Shown piece by piece: positions 1 to 8,627 of a stretch of DNA of 64,000 nt. The first letter of the stretch is position 1, and each line of letters begins with the position of its first letter. The notes below the pieces were generated by a model, which had not been told where the DNA came from, made no database searches, and worked only from the letters and a program-made list of their open reading frames with translations. The stretch spans positions 45,086-109,085 of the forward strand of contig JARIDO010000028.1 of NCBI GenBank assembly GCA_029263895.1, written 5' to 3'. The DNA comes from Sporosarcina sp. GTDB taxonomy: Bacteria; Bacillota; Bacilli; Bacillales_A; Planococcaceae. The translations under genes were made by a program, and so were the position numbers.

Positions 1-233
1 TAACTAACAATGACATACATATCGATGTGTATCTCTTCACCAATATTACGCACAATAACGCCACGGACGAAATTTTCCTTGCGAAGAATCTCGGTAAGAC
101 CATCTCGGATTTGATGTCTTGAAGCCATACCTACAATTCCATAGCATTCAATTGTTGCTTCTCCCACGACTTGAGCGATAACATCATTCGTTATATCTAT
201 TTTTCCGAACTCGTTTTTCACTTCCATTGACAT
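1..233 (-). CDS. yloU: Asp23/Gls24 family protein YloU, N-terminal part (runs off window)
   Basis: The reading frame opens at ATG 231-233 behind an AGGGGG ribosome binding site (about 243-250) and runs off the left edge. It begins MSMEVKNEFGKIDITNDVIA and continues with IAQVVGEATIECYGIVGMAS, which is typical of the Asp23/DUF322 family of envelope stress-related proteins. In B. subtilis yloU sits beside rpmB and is transcribed divergently from it, as here. A second in-frame ATG lies two codons downstream. The C-terminal part is not visible, so length cannot be judged. Family assignment is fairly sure; precise function is unknown. Confidence 0.8.
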   Translation of the reverse strand, partial: MSMEVKNEFGKIDITNDVIAQVVGEATIECYGIVGMASRHQIRDGLTEILRKENFVRGVIVRNIGEEIHIDMYVIVS

Positions 234-362
234 GGCTATGTCCCCCTCTACATCCAATTTCCTTTTTCCATTGTACTATAACCTACATAATAATAAAAGA
301 ATGCAATTCGAATCCCTTAAAATGTGTAAAGGTAATCTCCTTGAAAGATGATGCGAAAAAGG

Positions 363-391
363 TTGCATCGCCTGTTTTCATATGATACATT
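363..391 (+). promoter_or_regulatory. Putative sigma-A promoter of rpmB
   Basis: TTGCAT (363-368) and TACATT (386-391) are separated by 17 bases, 60 bases before the rpmB start. A second -10-like stretch, TATAGT, follows a few bases later. This is a sequence match only; the start site is not fixed. Confidence 0.45.
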
Positions 392-450
392 ATTATAGTA
401 TGCGAATAAAGAGTGAATCGCTTAATCATCATTCGCGAGGAGGTACTATA

Positions 451-639
451 ATGGCTAAAGAATGTGTTATCACTGGACGTAAAGCCAGCGCAGGAAATTC
501 GCGTTCCCACGCGCTAAATGCTAACAGACGTACATGGGGTGCGAACCTTCAAAAAGTCCGTATTCTTGTTAACGGTAAACCTAAACGTGTATGGGTCTCT
601 GCAAGAGCTCTTAAATCCGGTAAAGTTCAACGGGTATAA
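451..639 (+). CDS. rpmB: 50S ribosomal protein L28
   Basis: This 62-residue protein begins [20 protein letters not shown] and ends [12 protein letters not shown], near-identical in pattern to Bacillus L28, a large-subunit ribosomal protein. The start is ATG 451 with a GGAGGT ribosome binding site at 438-444; longer upstream frames have no homology to L28. It stands alone on the plus strand, convergent with spoVM/thiN and divergent from yloU, as in B. subtilis. Its 3' end runs into a strong bidirectional hairpin at 651-687. Confidence 0.97.
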   Translation: MAKECVITGRKASAGNSRSHALNANRRTWGANLQKVRILVNGKPKRVWVSARALKSGKVQRV

Positions 640-650
640 TATGCACAAAT

Positions 651-687
651 AAAACACCAGGCTGAAAAATTTCAGCCTGGTGTTTTA
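651..687. terminator. Bidirectional terminator between rpmB and spoVM
   Basis: AAAACACCAGGCTG pairs with CAGCCTGGTGTTTT around a short AT loop. A run of T follows on the plus strand and a run of A precedes it, so the hairpin can end transcription from both sides. The spoVM stop codon (672-674) lies within it. Confidence 0.85.
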
Positions 688-815
688 TCTTTCTTTCTTT
701 TTTTAGGTTTGTTGCTTGCAGTAGCCCTAGGTGAATCCTCACTTTGAAACACTACCATGCATTTTCTCACAAACCCACTCACTAACTTTGGAAGCGTAAA
801 TGTATATACCCGCAA
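672..815 (-). CDS. spoVM: Stage V sporulation protein M (SpoVM), C-terminally extended
   Basis: A 47-codon frame starts at TTG 813-815, six bases after an AGGGGT ribosome binding site (822-828) and 13 bases downstream of the thiN stop. The N-terminus reads (M)RVYTFTLPKLVSGFVRKCM. It aligns without gaps to the B. subtilis amphipathic helix MKFYTIKLPKFLGGIVRAML and keeps Tyr4, Thr5, Leu8, the key Pro9, Lys10, Gly14, Val16 and Arg17. SpoVM recognises membrane curvature on the forespore and anchors the SpoIVA coat basement. The gene lies between thiN and rpmB, exactly where B. subtilis has spoVM. Unlike the usual 26 residues, about 21 extra residues follow, ending KPKKRKKDKTPG; the tail is strongly basic. 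The short length and TTG start make it easy to miss. Confidence 0.85.
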   Translation of the reverse strand: MRVYTFTLPKLVSGFVRKCMVVFQSEDSPRATASNKPKKRKKDKTPG

Positions 816-828
816 TTCCGCACCCCTT

Positions 829-1482
829 TCAGGAATCTGAACTCCTTACCATTAAGCATATGCCTTTATGGATTGAGATAGTACAGACTTCTTCAACAGG
901 TTGGTTACTCGTAAACTTTGTTGTTCCAGTTGATAACAATGCATTAGTAACATCGTATTTAAATCCTCTTAATGTTAATTCACAAATACTTTCACCCATC
1001 ATATAAAAAGAACAATATTGAAACTTTTGCTCTCGCTGAATAGCATGCTCACCCGCAGTTAAAATTCTTATTTCATTAAATTGATCACTTATTGAAAAAT
1101 GTATTGTTGGATTTTCTAACTGAATTCGATAGAGCAAATGAAGTGCGGACTGCATATGATCTAATCGACCTCCAGTTACCCCCAAAAGAATGACTCGTTC
1201 CGGCTGTAATGTTAAAGCTTCACGCACAGCTAGTTCGGTATCCGTCTCATCTTTTTCACAATTAAAACGTTTCACTATCTCACACATTGCTTGAATCGTA
1301 TCATATTCAATCGAAGTAACAGAATCGAAGTCCCCCACTGCGATTGTCGGAACAATCCCTCTATCTAACAAATACATAGTTCCTCTGTCAGCACCTATGA
1401 AAAGTGCTTCTTGTTGGACAAATTCATCTAAAGAACCAATCACAGATTGCGGTCCGCCAGAACAAATAACAACCGTCTTCAC
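829..1482 (-). CDS. thiN: Thiamine pyrophosphokinase
   Basis: The 217-residue protein begins MKTVVICSGGP (GTG start 1480-1482). It contains FIGADRGTMYLLDRGIVPTI, GDFDSV and EKDETDTELAV, the motifs of thiamine pyrophosphokinase, which transfers pyrophosphate from ATP to thiamine. A later GVTGGRLDHM motif is also typical. The GTG start overlaps the rpe stop by four bases (GTGA), so translation is probably coupled. It is penultimate in the gmk-to-spoVM operon, as in B. subtilis (yloS). Confidence 0.93.
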   Translation of the reverse strand: MKTVVICSGGPQSVIGSLDEFVQQEALFIGADRGTMYLLDRGIVPTIAVGDFDSVTSIEYDTIQAMCEIVKRFNCEKDETDTELAVREALTLQPERVILLGVTGGRLDHMQSALHLLYRIQLENPTIHFSISDQFNEIRILTAGEHAIQREQKFQYCSFYMMGESICELTLRGFKYDVTNALLSTGTTKFTSNQPVEEVCTISIHKGICLMVRSSDS

Positions 1483-2147
1483 TCTTTTAAAGCATCCATT
1501 CCAGCTTTTTTAATTCGTTGCAAAGCCTTTGCACGGTCATCTTCATTGTAGATTGCCGAACCAGCGACAAAAATTGTCGCACCAGCTTGTACGCAAGGAA
1601 TAATTGTTTCCTCGTTAACGCCGCCATCAATTTCGATTTCAATAGAGAGTTGTCGTTCTTTAATCAATTCAGCCAGTTGTTTCACTTTAGGTAACACTGA
1701 ATGAATAAACTTTTGTCCACCGAAACCAGGATTAACAGTCATAAATAACACGAGATCAACTTCATCTAAAACATGAAGGATTGATTCAACAGCTGTATGC
1801 GGATTCAGCACAACACCAGATTTTATGCCAAATGATTTTATTAACTGTAAGGTTCTGTGTAAGTGTTTACATGTTTCTACGTGAACTGTAATGTAGTCTG
1901 CTCCCGCCTTCACAAATGCTTCAATGTATTGGTCAGGATTTTCGATCATTAAATGAACGTCAAGTGGCAATGTAGTTATCGGTCTAAGTGCTTCTACAAC
2001 GATTGGTCCCATTGTAATATTCGGAACAAAATGACCATCCATTACATCAATATGAATGAGTTCTGCTCCTGCTGCCTCTACTTCTTTTACTTCTTCAGCA
2101 AGTTTAGAAAAGTCTGCTGCCAAAATGGAAGGTGCAATTTTAATCAT
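1479..2147 (-). CDS. rpe: Ribulose-phosphate 3-epimerase
   Basis: The product interconverts ribulose 5-phosphate and xylulose 5-phosphate in the pentose phosphate pathway. It begins MIKIAPSILAADFSKL and shows HIDVMDGHFVPNITMGP, DVHLMIENPDQY, MTVNPGFGGQKFI and EIDGGVN, all TIM-barrel metal and phosphate-binding motifs of the family. I chose ATG 2145-2147 (222 residues). An upstream ATG at 2154 would sit directly on the GAGGT ribosome binding site, and known Rpe proteins start at MIK. It overlaps the end of rsgA and abuts thiN. Confidence 0.95.
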   Translation of the reverse strand: MIKIAPSILAADFSKLAEEVKEVEAAGAELIHIDVMDGHFVPNITMGPIVVEALRPITTLPLDVHLMIENPDQYIEAFVKAGADYITVHVETCKHLHRTLQLIKSFGIKSGVVLNPHTAVESILHVLDEVDLVLFMTVNPGFGGQKFIHSVLPKVKQLAELIKERQLSIEIEIDGGVNEETIIPCVQAGATIFVAGSAIYNEDDRAKALQRIKKAGMDALKE

Positions 2148-3033
2148 GTTTGTCATACCTCGGCTTTCGGTCTATTATTTCCTCCATGAACTGCAAATAA
2201 TTTGCATAACGGTGTTGTGGTATTTCACCTGATTCTACACGTTCTTTTATAGCACATTTCGGTTCTTTCATATGAAGACACCCGCGAAATTTACACTCGG
2301 AAGACGCATCTGCCATTTCGATGAAATAGTCCGATAGCTCTTCTTTCTCGATATGTTCGAATTCCAACGAACTAAATCCAGGTGTATCAGCAACGAGCCC
2401 ACCCAAAATCTCCAATAATTCTACATGTCGTGTTGTATGTTTCCCTCGGCCTAACGCTTCAGAGATCGCATTCGTTTTTAATTGTAAAGACGGAAAAATT
2501 GTATTCAGCAAAGTAGATTTGCCGACGCCAGATTGCCCAGCTAGAACTGTTGTCTTACCAGTAAAATGCGACTGAAACTGCTCAGCGAGTGTTTTATCAT
2601 CCTTATATGTCAAAAGTACATCGTAACCTATCTTTTCATAATAACGAGCGGACTTTTCAACCTTTGTAATGATTTCAACGCTTGCTAAGTCGCTTTTCGT
2701 TAAGCAAATGATTGGTTTTACATTGAATGATTCTAGGACTACAAGGAAGCGATCTAGTAAGTGTTCACTGAACAACGGCTCTACAATTGAAAAAACAAGT
2801 ATCGCTTGATCAATATTGGCAATCGGAGGACGTACAAGTTCGTTACGTCTCTCCTTCACCTCCGTAATAGTAGGATCGTTTTCACCATCTTTAACGTACG
2901 TGACAAAATCTCCAACTAGCGGATGGATACCACGTTTTCTGAACACTCCACGACTCTTGCATTGAACTAATTCACCATTTTCTTCAACGTAGTAAAATCC
3001 ACTAATTGCTTTTCTGATTTGTCCTTCCGGCAT
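2140..3033 (-). CDS. rsgA: Ribosome small-subunit GTPase RsgA (YloQ/CpgA)
   Basis: This 297-residue circularly permuted GTPase acts in late 30S maturation. An N-terminal OB-fold (about residues 1-65) is followed by G4 TKSD (near 118), the P-loop GQSGVGKSTLL (near 166) and G3 DTPG, in the permuted order diagnostic of RsgA. A C-terminal zinc module CKFRGCLHMKEPKC supplies Cys-Cys-His-Cys ligands. ATG 3031-3033 has an AGAGGG ribosome binding site. It follows prkC with a 13-base gap; in B. subtilis the orthologue is a PrkC phosphorylation substrate. Confidence 0.96.
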   Translation of the reverse strand: MPEGQIRKAISGFYYVEENGELVQCKSRGVFRKRGIHPLVGDFVTYVKDGENDPTITEVKERRNELVRPPIANIDQAILVFSIVEPLFSEHLLDRFLVVLESFNVKPIICLTKSDLASVEIITKVEKSARYYEKIGYDVLLTYKDDKTLAEQFQSHFTGKTTVLAGQSGVGKSTLLNTIFPSLQLKTNAISEALGRGKHTTRHVELLEILGGLVADTPGFSSLEFEHIEKEELSDYFIEMADASSECKFRGCLHMKEPKCAIKERVESGEIPQHRYANYLQFMEEIIDRKPRYDKHD

Positions 3034-3046
3034 CTAATCCCTCTTT

Positions 3047-5014
3047 CTATTCCGCATCCTTGTAGTCAAAGTATTCTTCTGCAATTACTACTGAATCTCT
3101 AACAATTCGATAGCCTGCAGAACTTCCTTTTTCAATTTCCATCGAAATTGTCCTTGTTGTTGTTTCCGTAATTGTGAATTCCTCTATTGGTGTGTCCATC
3201 GAATGTGTTCTATCTCGGACGTAAATTTGTATTTTTTGCGGTTTATTTTCGTTTTTCTCTTCATCTTTATCACCATTTTGCGAATTAGATGGATCATACT
3301 TTATTTTTTCTTTTTTATAGTGCCACTTAACAGGTATTTTCTCCGGCCCCTTCGAGACAACAACTTGAATGTTGCCACCTTTTTCCACTTTGGTGCCTAC
3401 AGGCGGATTTTGCGAGATAACTTGACCAGCAGAAATAGATTCGGAATAGGTCTCACTTCGACTAATATTGAAACCTGAGGATCTTGCGTATTGTTCAATC
3501 TCATCACTTGTATAGCCGACAAGATTAGAAACCGCAACAACCTCTTTCCCTTTACTCACTTTAAAAACAAGATCCGTTTCACTTGGAACAACTTCAGTTC
3601 CACCAGTCGGATTCTGATCTAAAATCGTTCCTTCTGGTTTATCGGAAAACTCCCGTTCATCCTTTATCGATTTAAAATCATATTTTCCTAAGAAAGATAC
3701 AATTTGTTTATACTCTTTATTTGTATAGTCTGTCATTTGAATTGTTTCTTTACCTGAGCTAATAAACAGCTTTACGTCTGTACCTACTTCTCTTTTCTTA
3801 CCTTCTTCAGGTATCGTGCGAATTACTTCACCAGCTTTAAATTCATCAGATGATTCTTTCGTTCTTTCATCAGCTTTGAACCCTTTTTTCTCCAAAAGCT
3901 TTACAGCTTTCATTTCTTCAAGTCCTGCTACCGATGGAATCTCTACCTTTTTCGGCCCCAAAATACCAAGTATTAATAGAATTCCTAGAAGGATTAATAA
4001 TAATCCAGCAAATATAGCTAAAAATACCGGCCATTTCTTCTTCTTTTTCTTCGTAGTTACTGGTTTTTCTTCACTAATAGGTTCATTCTTTTTAGTTGCT
4101 TCCATCGAACTAAATTTATTGCCATCATTCATAATCGGAATTGCACGAGTACGATCGTCATCAAACGGAACTTCAAATTTCTTCTCTTGACTACGTTCAC
4201 GTGATAACACTGTGAGAAGGTCATCATACATTTCATCTGCAGATCGATAACGATATGTAGCTTCCTTTGCAGTTGCTTTTAAAATCACATTTTCCAAACT
4301 TTGTGGGATTGTCGTAGAAAAAGCTCTTACAGATGGTGTTTCTTCTTGTAAATGCTTTAAAGCTATTGCAACAGCAGATTCAGCGGAAAAAGGTAATTCA
4401 CCAGTCAATAGCTCATATAACACAATACCTAACGAATAAATGTCCGACTTTTTCGTGGCCATTCCGCCACGTGCTTGTTCAGGTGATAGATAGTGAACCG
4501 TTCCAATAACAGAGTTCGTTTTTGTATGGTCTGTAGAACTTAACGCCATTGCAATTCCAAAGTCTGTTATTTTAACATTCCCATCTTTATCCATTAATAT
4601 ATTTTGGGGTTTAATATCACGATGCACAATGCCGTTATGATGCGCATTCGAAATGGCTGAAACTAGCTGACGCATAATTGGCAATGCCTCTTCTGGTTTC
4701 AAAGGTCCATGCATTTGGATATATTTTTTGAGCGTCTGTCCTTCTATATATTCCATCACTAAATAATGAATTTCTTCGTCTTCTCCCACATCAAATATAT
4801 CTACAATATTTGGGTGCGTAAGACTAGTTGCGGAAAGTGCCTCTCGTTGAAAACGTCGTTTCAGATCTTGTTCATTTGCAAAATCATAATTCAACACTTT
4901 GATTGCTACATCACGATTCAGAATGACATCGTGTGCCAGATATACTCTAGACATTCCACCTTCGCCAATGACGCGAATAATTTCATATCTACCATCTACT
5001 CTTTTTCCAATCAT
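3047..5014 (-). CDS. prkC: PASTA-domain serine/threonine protein kinase PrkC
   Basis: The 655-residue protein has a cytoplasmic kinase domain (residues about 10-270) with glycine loop GEGGMSRVY, AIKVL lysine, HRDIKPQN (131) and DFG (151). A lysine-rich juxtamembrane segment and a single membrane span (about 328-350) follow. Outside the membrane are three PASTA repeats (about 357-555) and a beta-rich tail. PrkC senses muropeptides or lipid II and controls wall metabolism, translation and germination. Its ATG overlaps the prpC stop by four bases, pairing kinase and phosphatase in one transcript. Confidence 0.96.
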   Translation of the reverse strand: MIGKRVDGRYEIIRVIGEGGMSRVYLAHDVILNRDVAIKVLNYDFANEQDLKRRFQREALSATSLTHPNIVDIFDVGEDEEIHYLVMEYIEGQTLKKYIQMHGPLKPEEALPIMRQLVSAISNAHHNGIVHRDIKPQNILMDKDGNVKITDFGIAMALSSTDHTKTNSVIGTVHYLSPEQARGGMATKKSDIYSLGIVLYELLTGELPFSAESAVAIALKHLQEETPSVRAFSTTIPQSLENVILKATAKEATYRYRSADEMYDDLLTVLSRERSQEKKFEVPFDDDRTRAIPIMNDGNKFSSMEATKKNEPISEEKPVTTKKKKKKWPVFLAIFAGLLLILLGILLILGILGPKKVEIPSVAGLEEMKAVKLLEKKGFKADERTKESSDEFKAGEVIRTIPEEGKKREVGTDVKLFISSGKETIQMTDYTNKEYKQIVSFLGKYDFKSIKDEREFSDKPEGTILDQNPTGGTEVVPSETDLVFKVSKGKEVVAVSNLVGYTSDEIEQYARSSGFNISRSETYSESISAGQVISQNPPVGTKVEKGGNIQVVVSKGPEKIPVKWHYKKEKIKYDPSNSQNGDKDEEKNENKPQKIQIYVRDRTHSMDTPIEEFTITETTTRTISMEIEKGSSAGYRIVRDSVVIAEEYFDYKDAE

Positions 5015-5769
5015 ACTTTTTCCACCTCCGTACCCATAGGGTCAATTAGAATAACTGAAATGTTATCCTCTCCACCCATTTCATTCGCTAAATCGATTAA
5101 TTTCTTTACTTTTTCACGTAAACTCTCAGATGAAACAATAATATTCTTCATTTGAACTTCGTCTACTTTATTACTAAGTCCATCCGTGCAAAGCATCAAA
5201 TAATTTTTCGGAGGCAAAGCTAATGTATATAAATCAGTTTCTATTGTTTTTTCGGAACCAATCGCTCGCATGATCCAATTGCGTTTTGGGTGTACTGCCG
5301 CTTCTTCAATTGTGATTTCACCACTATCCAATAAAACATTGACGTAAGAATGGTCGCTCGTAACTTGTCTAATTTCATTCTCGTTAATGGAATAGACACG
5401 ACTATCGCCTGTATGGGATATGAGACAAGTTTGACCACGAATAAGTGCAACTTCCAAAGTTGTGCCCATTCCTTTTAATTCTTCGTCTGCATTTCCTTGG
5501 TCAAATAATAAACGATTTACGTGCAACACTGATTCACGCAGCCATTCAGTCCATTGCTCTTCTTCGACCATATTCGATGTATCCAATTGCATAAATTGTT
5601 CCCCAAGTACTCGAATGGCCGTAGAACTCGCATAATCTCCTGCACGATGGCCACCCATCCCATCAGCAATAACAGCAAGTAGAACTCCATTGGATAATGT
5701 GTAAACGGCTGCGCTATCTTCGTTGACTGTTCGTTTTTTTCCGATATCTGTCAAAACCTCGAATTGCAA
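5011..5769 (-). CDS. prpC: PP2C-type protein phosphatase PrpC (Stp)
   Basis: This 252-residue metal-dependent phosphatase reverses PrkC phosphorylation. It begins with DIGKKRTVNEDS and has ADGMGGHRAGD, GMGTTLEVALI, SHTGDSRVY, SDHSYVN, LCTDGLSNKV and GGEDNISVILI, the ordered motifs of the PPM family with its metal-binding aspartates. There is no membrane segment, so it is cytoplasmic. It overlaps prkC by four bases. In B. subtilis rlmN lies just upstream of prpC; here only 40 bases separate prpC from rsmB. Confidence 0.96.
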   Translation of the reverse strand: MQFEVLTDIGKKRTVNEDSAAVYTLSNGVLLAVIADGMGGHRAGDYASSTAIRVLGEQFMQLDTSNMVEEEQWTEWLRESVLHVNRLLFDQGNADEELKGMGTTLEVALIRGQTCLISHTGDSRVYSINENEIRQVTSDHSYVNVLLDSGEITIEEAAVHPKRNWIMRAIGSEKTIETDLYTLALPPKNYLMLCTDGLSNKVDEVQMKNIIVSSESLREKVKKLIDLANEMGGEDNISVILIDPMGTEVEKV

Positions 5770-5809
5770 CGCTAATCCCCCCTTATTTCCTATTAGAATT
5801 CAACTTATT

Positions 5810-7159
5810 TCATCTCTTGCTAAACGCTGCAACAAAGAAACCATCTCCACCAAAATGTTGCGGTAAAACTTGAAGCATGTCTTCTGAAATAAACAACTTT
5901 TCATAACCTTCTAGTTGTTGAAGAGGAATTTTCATCATATCAGGGTGTTTTGCTAGAAAACGTTCTACAACTTCTTTATTTTCTTTTAACTCAACAGTGC
6001 AAGTACTGTAAACAATTACACCTTTTTGCTTTATCAATTCACTAGCGGTTGCTAGTAATTCCAATTGAAGATTGCTTAAGTTTTCGAAATCTTGCTCAGT
6101 TTTTGTATATTTTATTTCTGGTTTCCGGCGTATAACACCTAACCCACTACATGGAGCATCTACAAGAATCCGATCAAATGAAGCAACAGCATAGTGATCA
6201 AGTAATTTACGACTATCTCCACTTATTGTTTGGATAGCTTGCAAACCTAATCTATCTGCATTTGCCTTAATTAAAGCGAGTTTGTGATCATGAACATCAT
6301 GCGCACAAATTTCCCCTTCATCATTCATTAATTCTGCAATATGCGTAGTTTTCCCTCCTGGAGCCGCACACATATCAAGAACTTTCATACCTGATTTAAC
6401 ATTTAAAGCTAATGCAGGTAACATCGAACTTTCGTCTTGAATCGTAATCAGTCCGTTTTTAAATGCTGTTGTACCAGAAGGATTCCCACTCATAGAGATA
6501 ATACAACTCGGAACAACATCTCCTCTTCGAACCTCTAGGCCTTCAGCTTCAAGAGATGCAATCACTTCTTCGACAGTTGTTTTCGCAACATTGACTCGCA
6601 GTGTCATTGCAGGTGGATTGTTATTCTCGTATGCCATGAAAGCAGCTTCTTCAGGACCATATTGTTCACTCCAACGTTTAATTAGCCATTCTGGATGACT
6701 CGTTTCAATGGCCACTTTGTATGACCCATCTTCTAATTCATCTAGTGAACGTACACCTTGTCGCAAAACATTTCTTAACACACCATTTACTGTAGGTGCA
6801 ATTCGCTTATGTCCGCGTCTTTTGGCAATTTCAACTGCTTCATGTACAACTGCATGTGGCGGGATTTTTGTTAAGTAAACGATTTGGTACATGGATAATC
6901 TAAGGAGTTCACGAACCCATCGATCTAGTTTCCCCCTAACAAATGGCTCGAGATAATAATCTAACGTCATCCTCTGTTGCAAAGTACCGTAAGTCAATTC
7001 CGTTAATAACCCGCGATCTTTCTTTTCAATTCCATATTTCTCAATTGTTCTATGCAACAACAAATTACTGTATGCCTGATTATCATTAATTTCCATCAAA
7101 ATAGACAATGCCGCATCTCGAACATTACCATTCCAAATTTTCTTTTTAGGTCTATTCAA
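5810..7159 (-). CDS. rsmB: 16S rRNA m5C967 methyltransferase RsmB
   Basis: The 449-residue protein has an N-terminal NusB-like RNA-binding domain (about 1-145) and a C-terminal Rossmann methyltransferase. The latter has the SAM motif [16 protein letters not shown], the [15 protein letters not shown] motif and the catalytic YSTCT cysteine. It methylates a 16S rRNA cytosine. The start appears to be TTG 7157-7159, overlapping the fmt stop (TTGA), with AAAGGAGA about nine bases upstream; no other start lies nearby. The order fmt-rsmB matches B. subtilis. Confidence 0.95.
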   Translation of the reverse strand: MNRPKKKIWNGNVRDAALSILMEINDNQAYSNLLLHRTIEKYGIEKKDRGLLTELTYGTLQQRMTLDYYLEPFVRGKLDRWVRELLRLSMYQIVYLTKIPPHAVVHEAVEIAKRRGHKRIAPTVNGVLRNVLRQGVRSLDELEDGSYKVAIETSHPEWLIKRWSEQYGPEEAAFMAYENNNPPAMTLRVNVAKTTVEEVIASLEAEGLEVRRGDVVPSCIISMSGNPSGTTAFKNGLITIQDESSMLPALALNVKSGMKVLDMCAAPGGKTTHIAELMNDEGEICAHDVHDHKLALIKANADRLGLQAIQTISGDSRKLLDHYAVASFDRILVDAPCSGLGVIRRKPEIKYTKTEQDFENLSNLQLELLATASELIKQKGVIVYSTCTVELKENKEVVERFLAKHPDMMKIPLQQLEGYEKLFISEDMLQVLPQHFGGDGFFVAAFSKR

Positions 7160-8097
7160 TTAAACCTGTCTCCTTTACTCCATTTGGATCCTGTCCCACG
7201 AATGAATTCTTCCGCTTGCATCCGCTTTTTTCCTGCAGGTTGCAAATCAGTAATTGCAATTGCAATATTATCGCCGGTTTTCACGACAATGCGATCTTTT
7301 TCAATCGCTATAATCGTTCCAGGACTTGCTGTACTTTCAGACTCGACTTTCTCACTCCACCAAACTTTCACATTTTCTCCATGCAAAGGTGTATAGGCGA
7401 CTGGCCAAGGATGAAGGCCACGAACTTTATCGTAAATTACCTTGCCTGGCTGCGTCCAATCTATTTTTTCTTGTTCACGTGAAATATTACGAGCGAACGA
7501 AACTTGACTCTCGTCCTGCTTTCGACTTTTATTAGTTCCGTCGATAATAGATGGAAGTGTTTCTTTTAATAATATTGTCCCTACTTTCGACAAAGCAGTA
7601 AACATGGTACCTGTATGATCATTATCACTAATCGGAATTGCTACTTGAGAAATAATATCTCCAGCATCAAGCTTTTCTACCATATACATAATCGTAACCC
7701 CCGTCTCCGTTTCCCCATCCATGATGGATTGATGGATTGGAGCACCGCCTCTATACTTAGGTAAAAGAGACGCGTGGACATTTATACATCCTAGCTTCGG
7801 AATTTCCAATAGTTCTTTCGGTAGCATTTGTCCAAATGCTGCCGTCACAATTAAATCAGGTTGTAACGCTATAATCTCTTCAAGCTCAGCAGAACCTCTT
7901 AATTTTTCAGGTTGGATGACTGGAAGTCCTAAACGAACAGCCTCTACTTTAACAGGTGGTGGCGTCAACACTTTTTTTCTACCAACTGGGCGATCTGGCT
8001 GTGTAACAACCGCTAAGATTGAATGTCCTTCATCGTGAAGCATTGTTAGAACGGGTACTGAAAATTCAGGTGTACCCATAAAAATGATATTCGTCAT
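7156..8097 (-). CDS. fmt: Methionyl-tRNA formyltransferase
   Basis: This 313-residue enzyme formylates initiator Met-tRNA. It begins [17 protein letters not shown] and carries the signature [12 protein letters not shown] with the active-site Asn-His-Asp set ([21 protein letters not shown]), followed by the C-terminal tRNA-binding OB domain (about 205-313). Its ATG overlaps the def stop by four bases, coupling formylation and deformylation genes. Confidence 0.97.
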   Translation of the reverse strand: MTNIIFMGTPEFSVPVLTMLHDEGHSILAVVTQPDRPVGRKKVLTPPPVKVEAVRLGLPVIQPEKLRGSAELEEIIALQPDLIVTAAFGQMLPKELLEIPKLGCINVHASLLPKYRGGAPIHQSIMDGETETGVTIMYMVEKLDAGDIISQVAIPISDNDHTGTMFTALSKVGTILLKETLPSIIDGTNKSRKQDESQVSFARNISREQEKIDWTQPGKVIYDKVRGLHPWPVAYTPLHGENVKVWWSEKVESESTASPGTIIAIEKDRIVVKTGDNIAIAITDLQPAGKKRMQAEEFIRGTGSKWSKGDRFN

Positions 8098-8606
8098 TTA
8101 GCGTCACCTTCCCCATTCACTTCTTGTTCATCATATTCTTCGAACTCTGATGGATCGACGACGCGGATTATTTTCGAATCGAACAAAATACCATTTAAAT
8201 GATCGATTTCATGTAAAATCGCTCTTGCTTCATAGTCTTCAGCTTCAAGTTCATATAACGAACCATCCCTTTCTTGTGCTTCAATGCGAACGAAAAACGG
8301 TCTTTCAACTTCACCATAAAGTCCTGGAAAACTAAGGCAACCTTCCACTTCTATTTCTTTCCCACCAATTGCAGTAACGACTGGATTGACCATTTCAATA
8401 ATATCGTCACCTTCACCAAGATCGACGACTGCAACACGAACGGATTCACCAATTTGTGGGGCTGCTATTCCAATTCCTTCTGAAGCAACCATTGTATCGT
8501 GTAAGTCATCTAATAATTTAGCGAGTTTTCGATCAAAATGAATAACTTCATCACAAGGTTGTTCTAATACTCTTGCGGGATGTTTGATTATTTCACGAAT
8601 TGCCAA
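8094..8606 (-). CDS. def: Peptide deformylase
   Basis: The 170-residue metalloenzyme removes N-formyl groups from nascent proteins. Its three family motifs are visible in order: [18 protein letters not shown] and HEIDHLNG, which provide Gln, the metal-binding Cys and the two His plus catalytic Glu. It lies between priA and fmt, as in many Firmicutes. The acidic C-terminal tail ([17 protein letters not shown]) is slightly longer than in B. subtilis Def. Confidence 0.96.
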   Translation of the reverse strand: MAIREIIKHPARVLEQPCDEVIHFDRKLAKLLDDLHDTMVASEGIGIAAPQIGESVRVAVVDLGEGDDIIEMVNPVVTAIGGKEIEVEGCLSFPGLYGEVERPFFVRIEAQERDGSLYELEAEDYEARAILHEIDHLNGILFDSKIIRVVDPSEFEEYDEQEVNGEGDAK

Positions 8607-8627
8607 TTGTAATTCCTCATTTCTTCA

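Noticed and set aside
283..510. Minus-strand frame overlapping rpmB and the yloU/rpmB intergenic region
   Set aside because: It is antisense to a certain ribosomal protein gene and its promoter, with no recognisable motif.
3816..4190. 124-codon plus-strand frame inside prkC
   Set aside because: It is a shadow of the prkC transmembrane and PASTA coding region.
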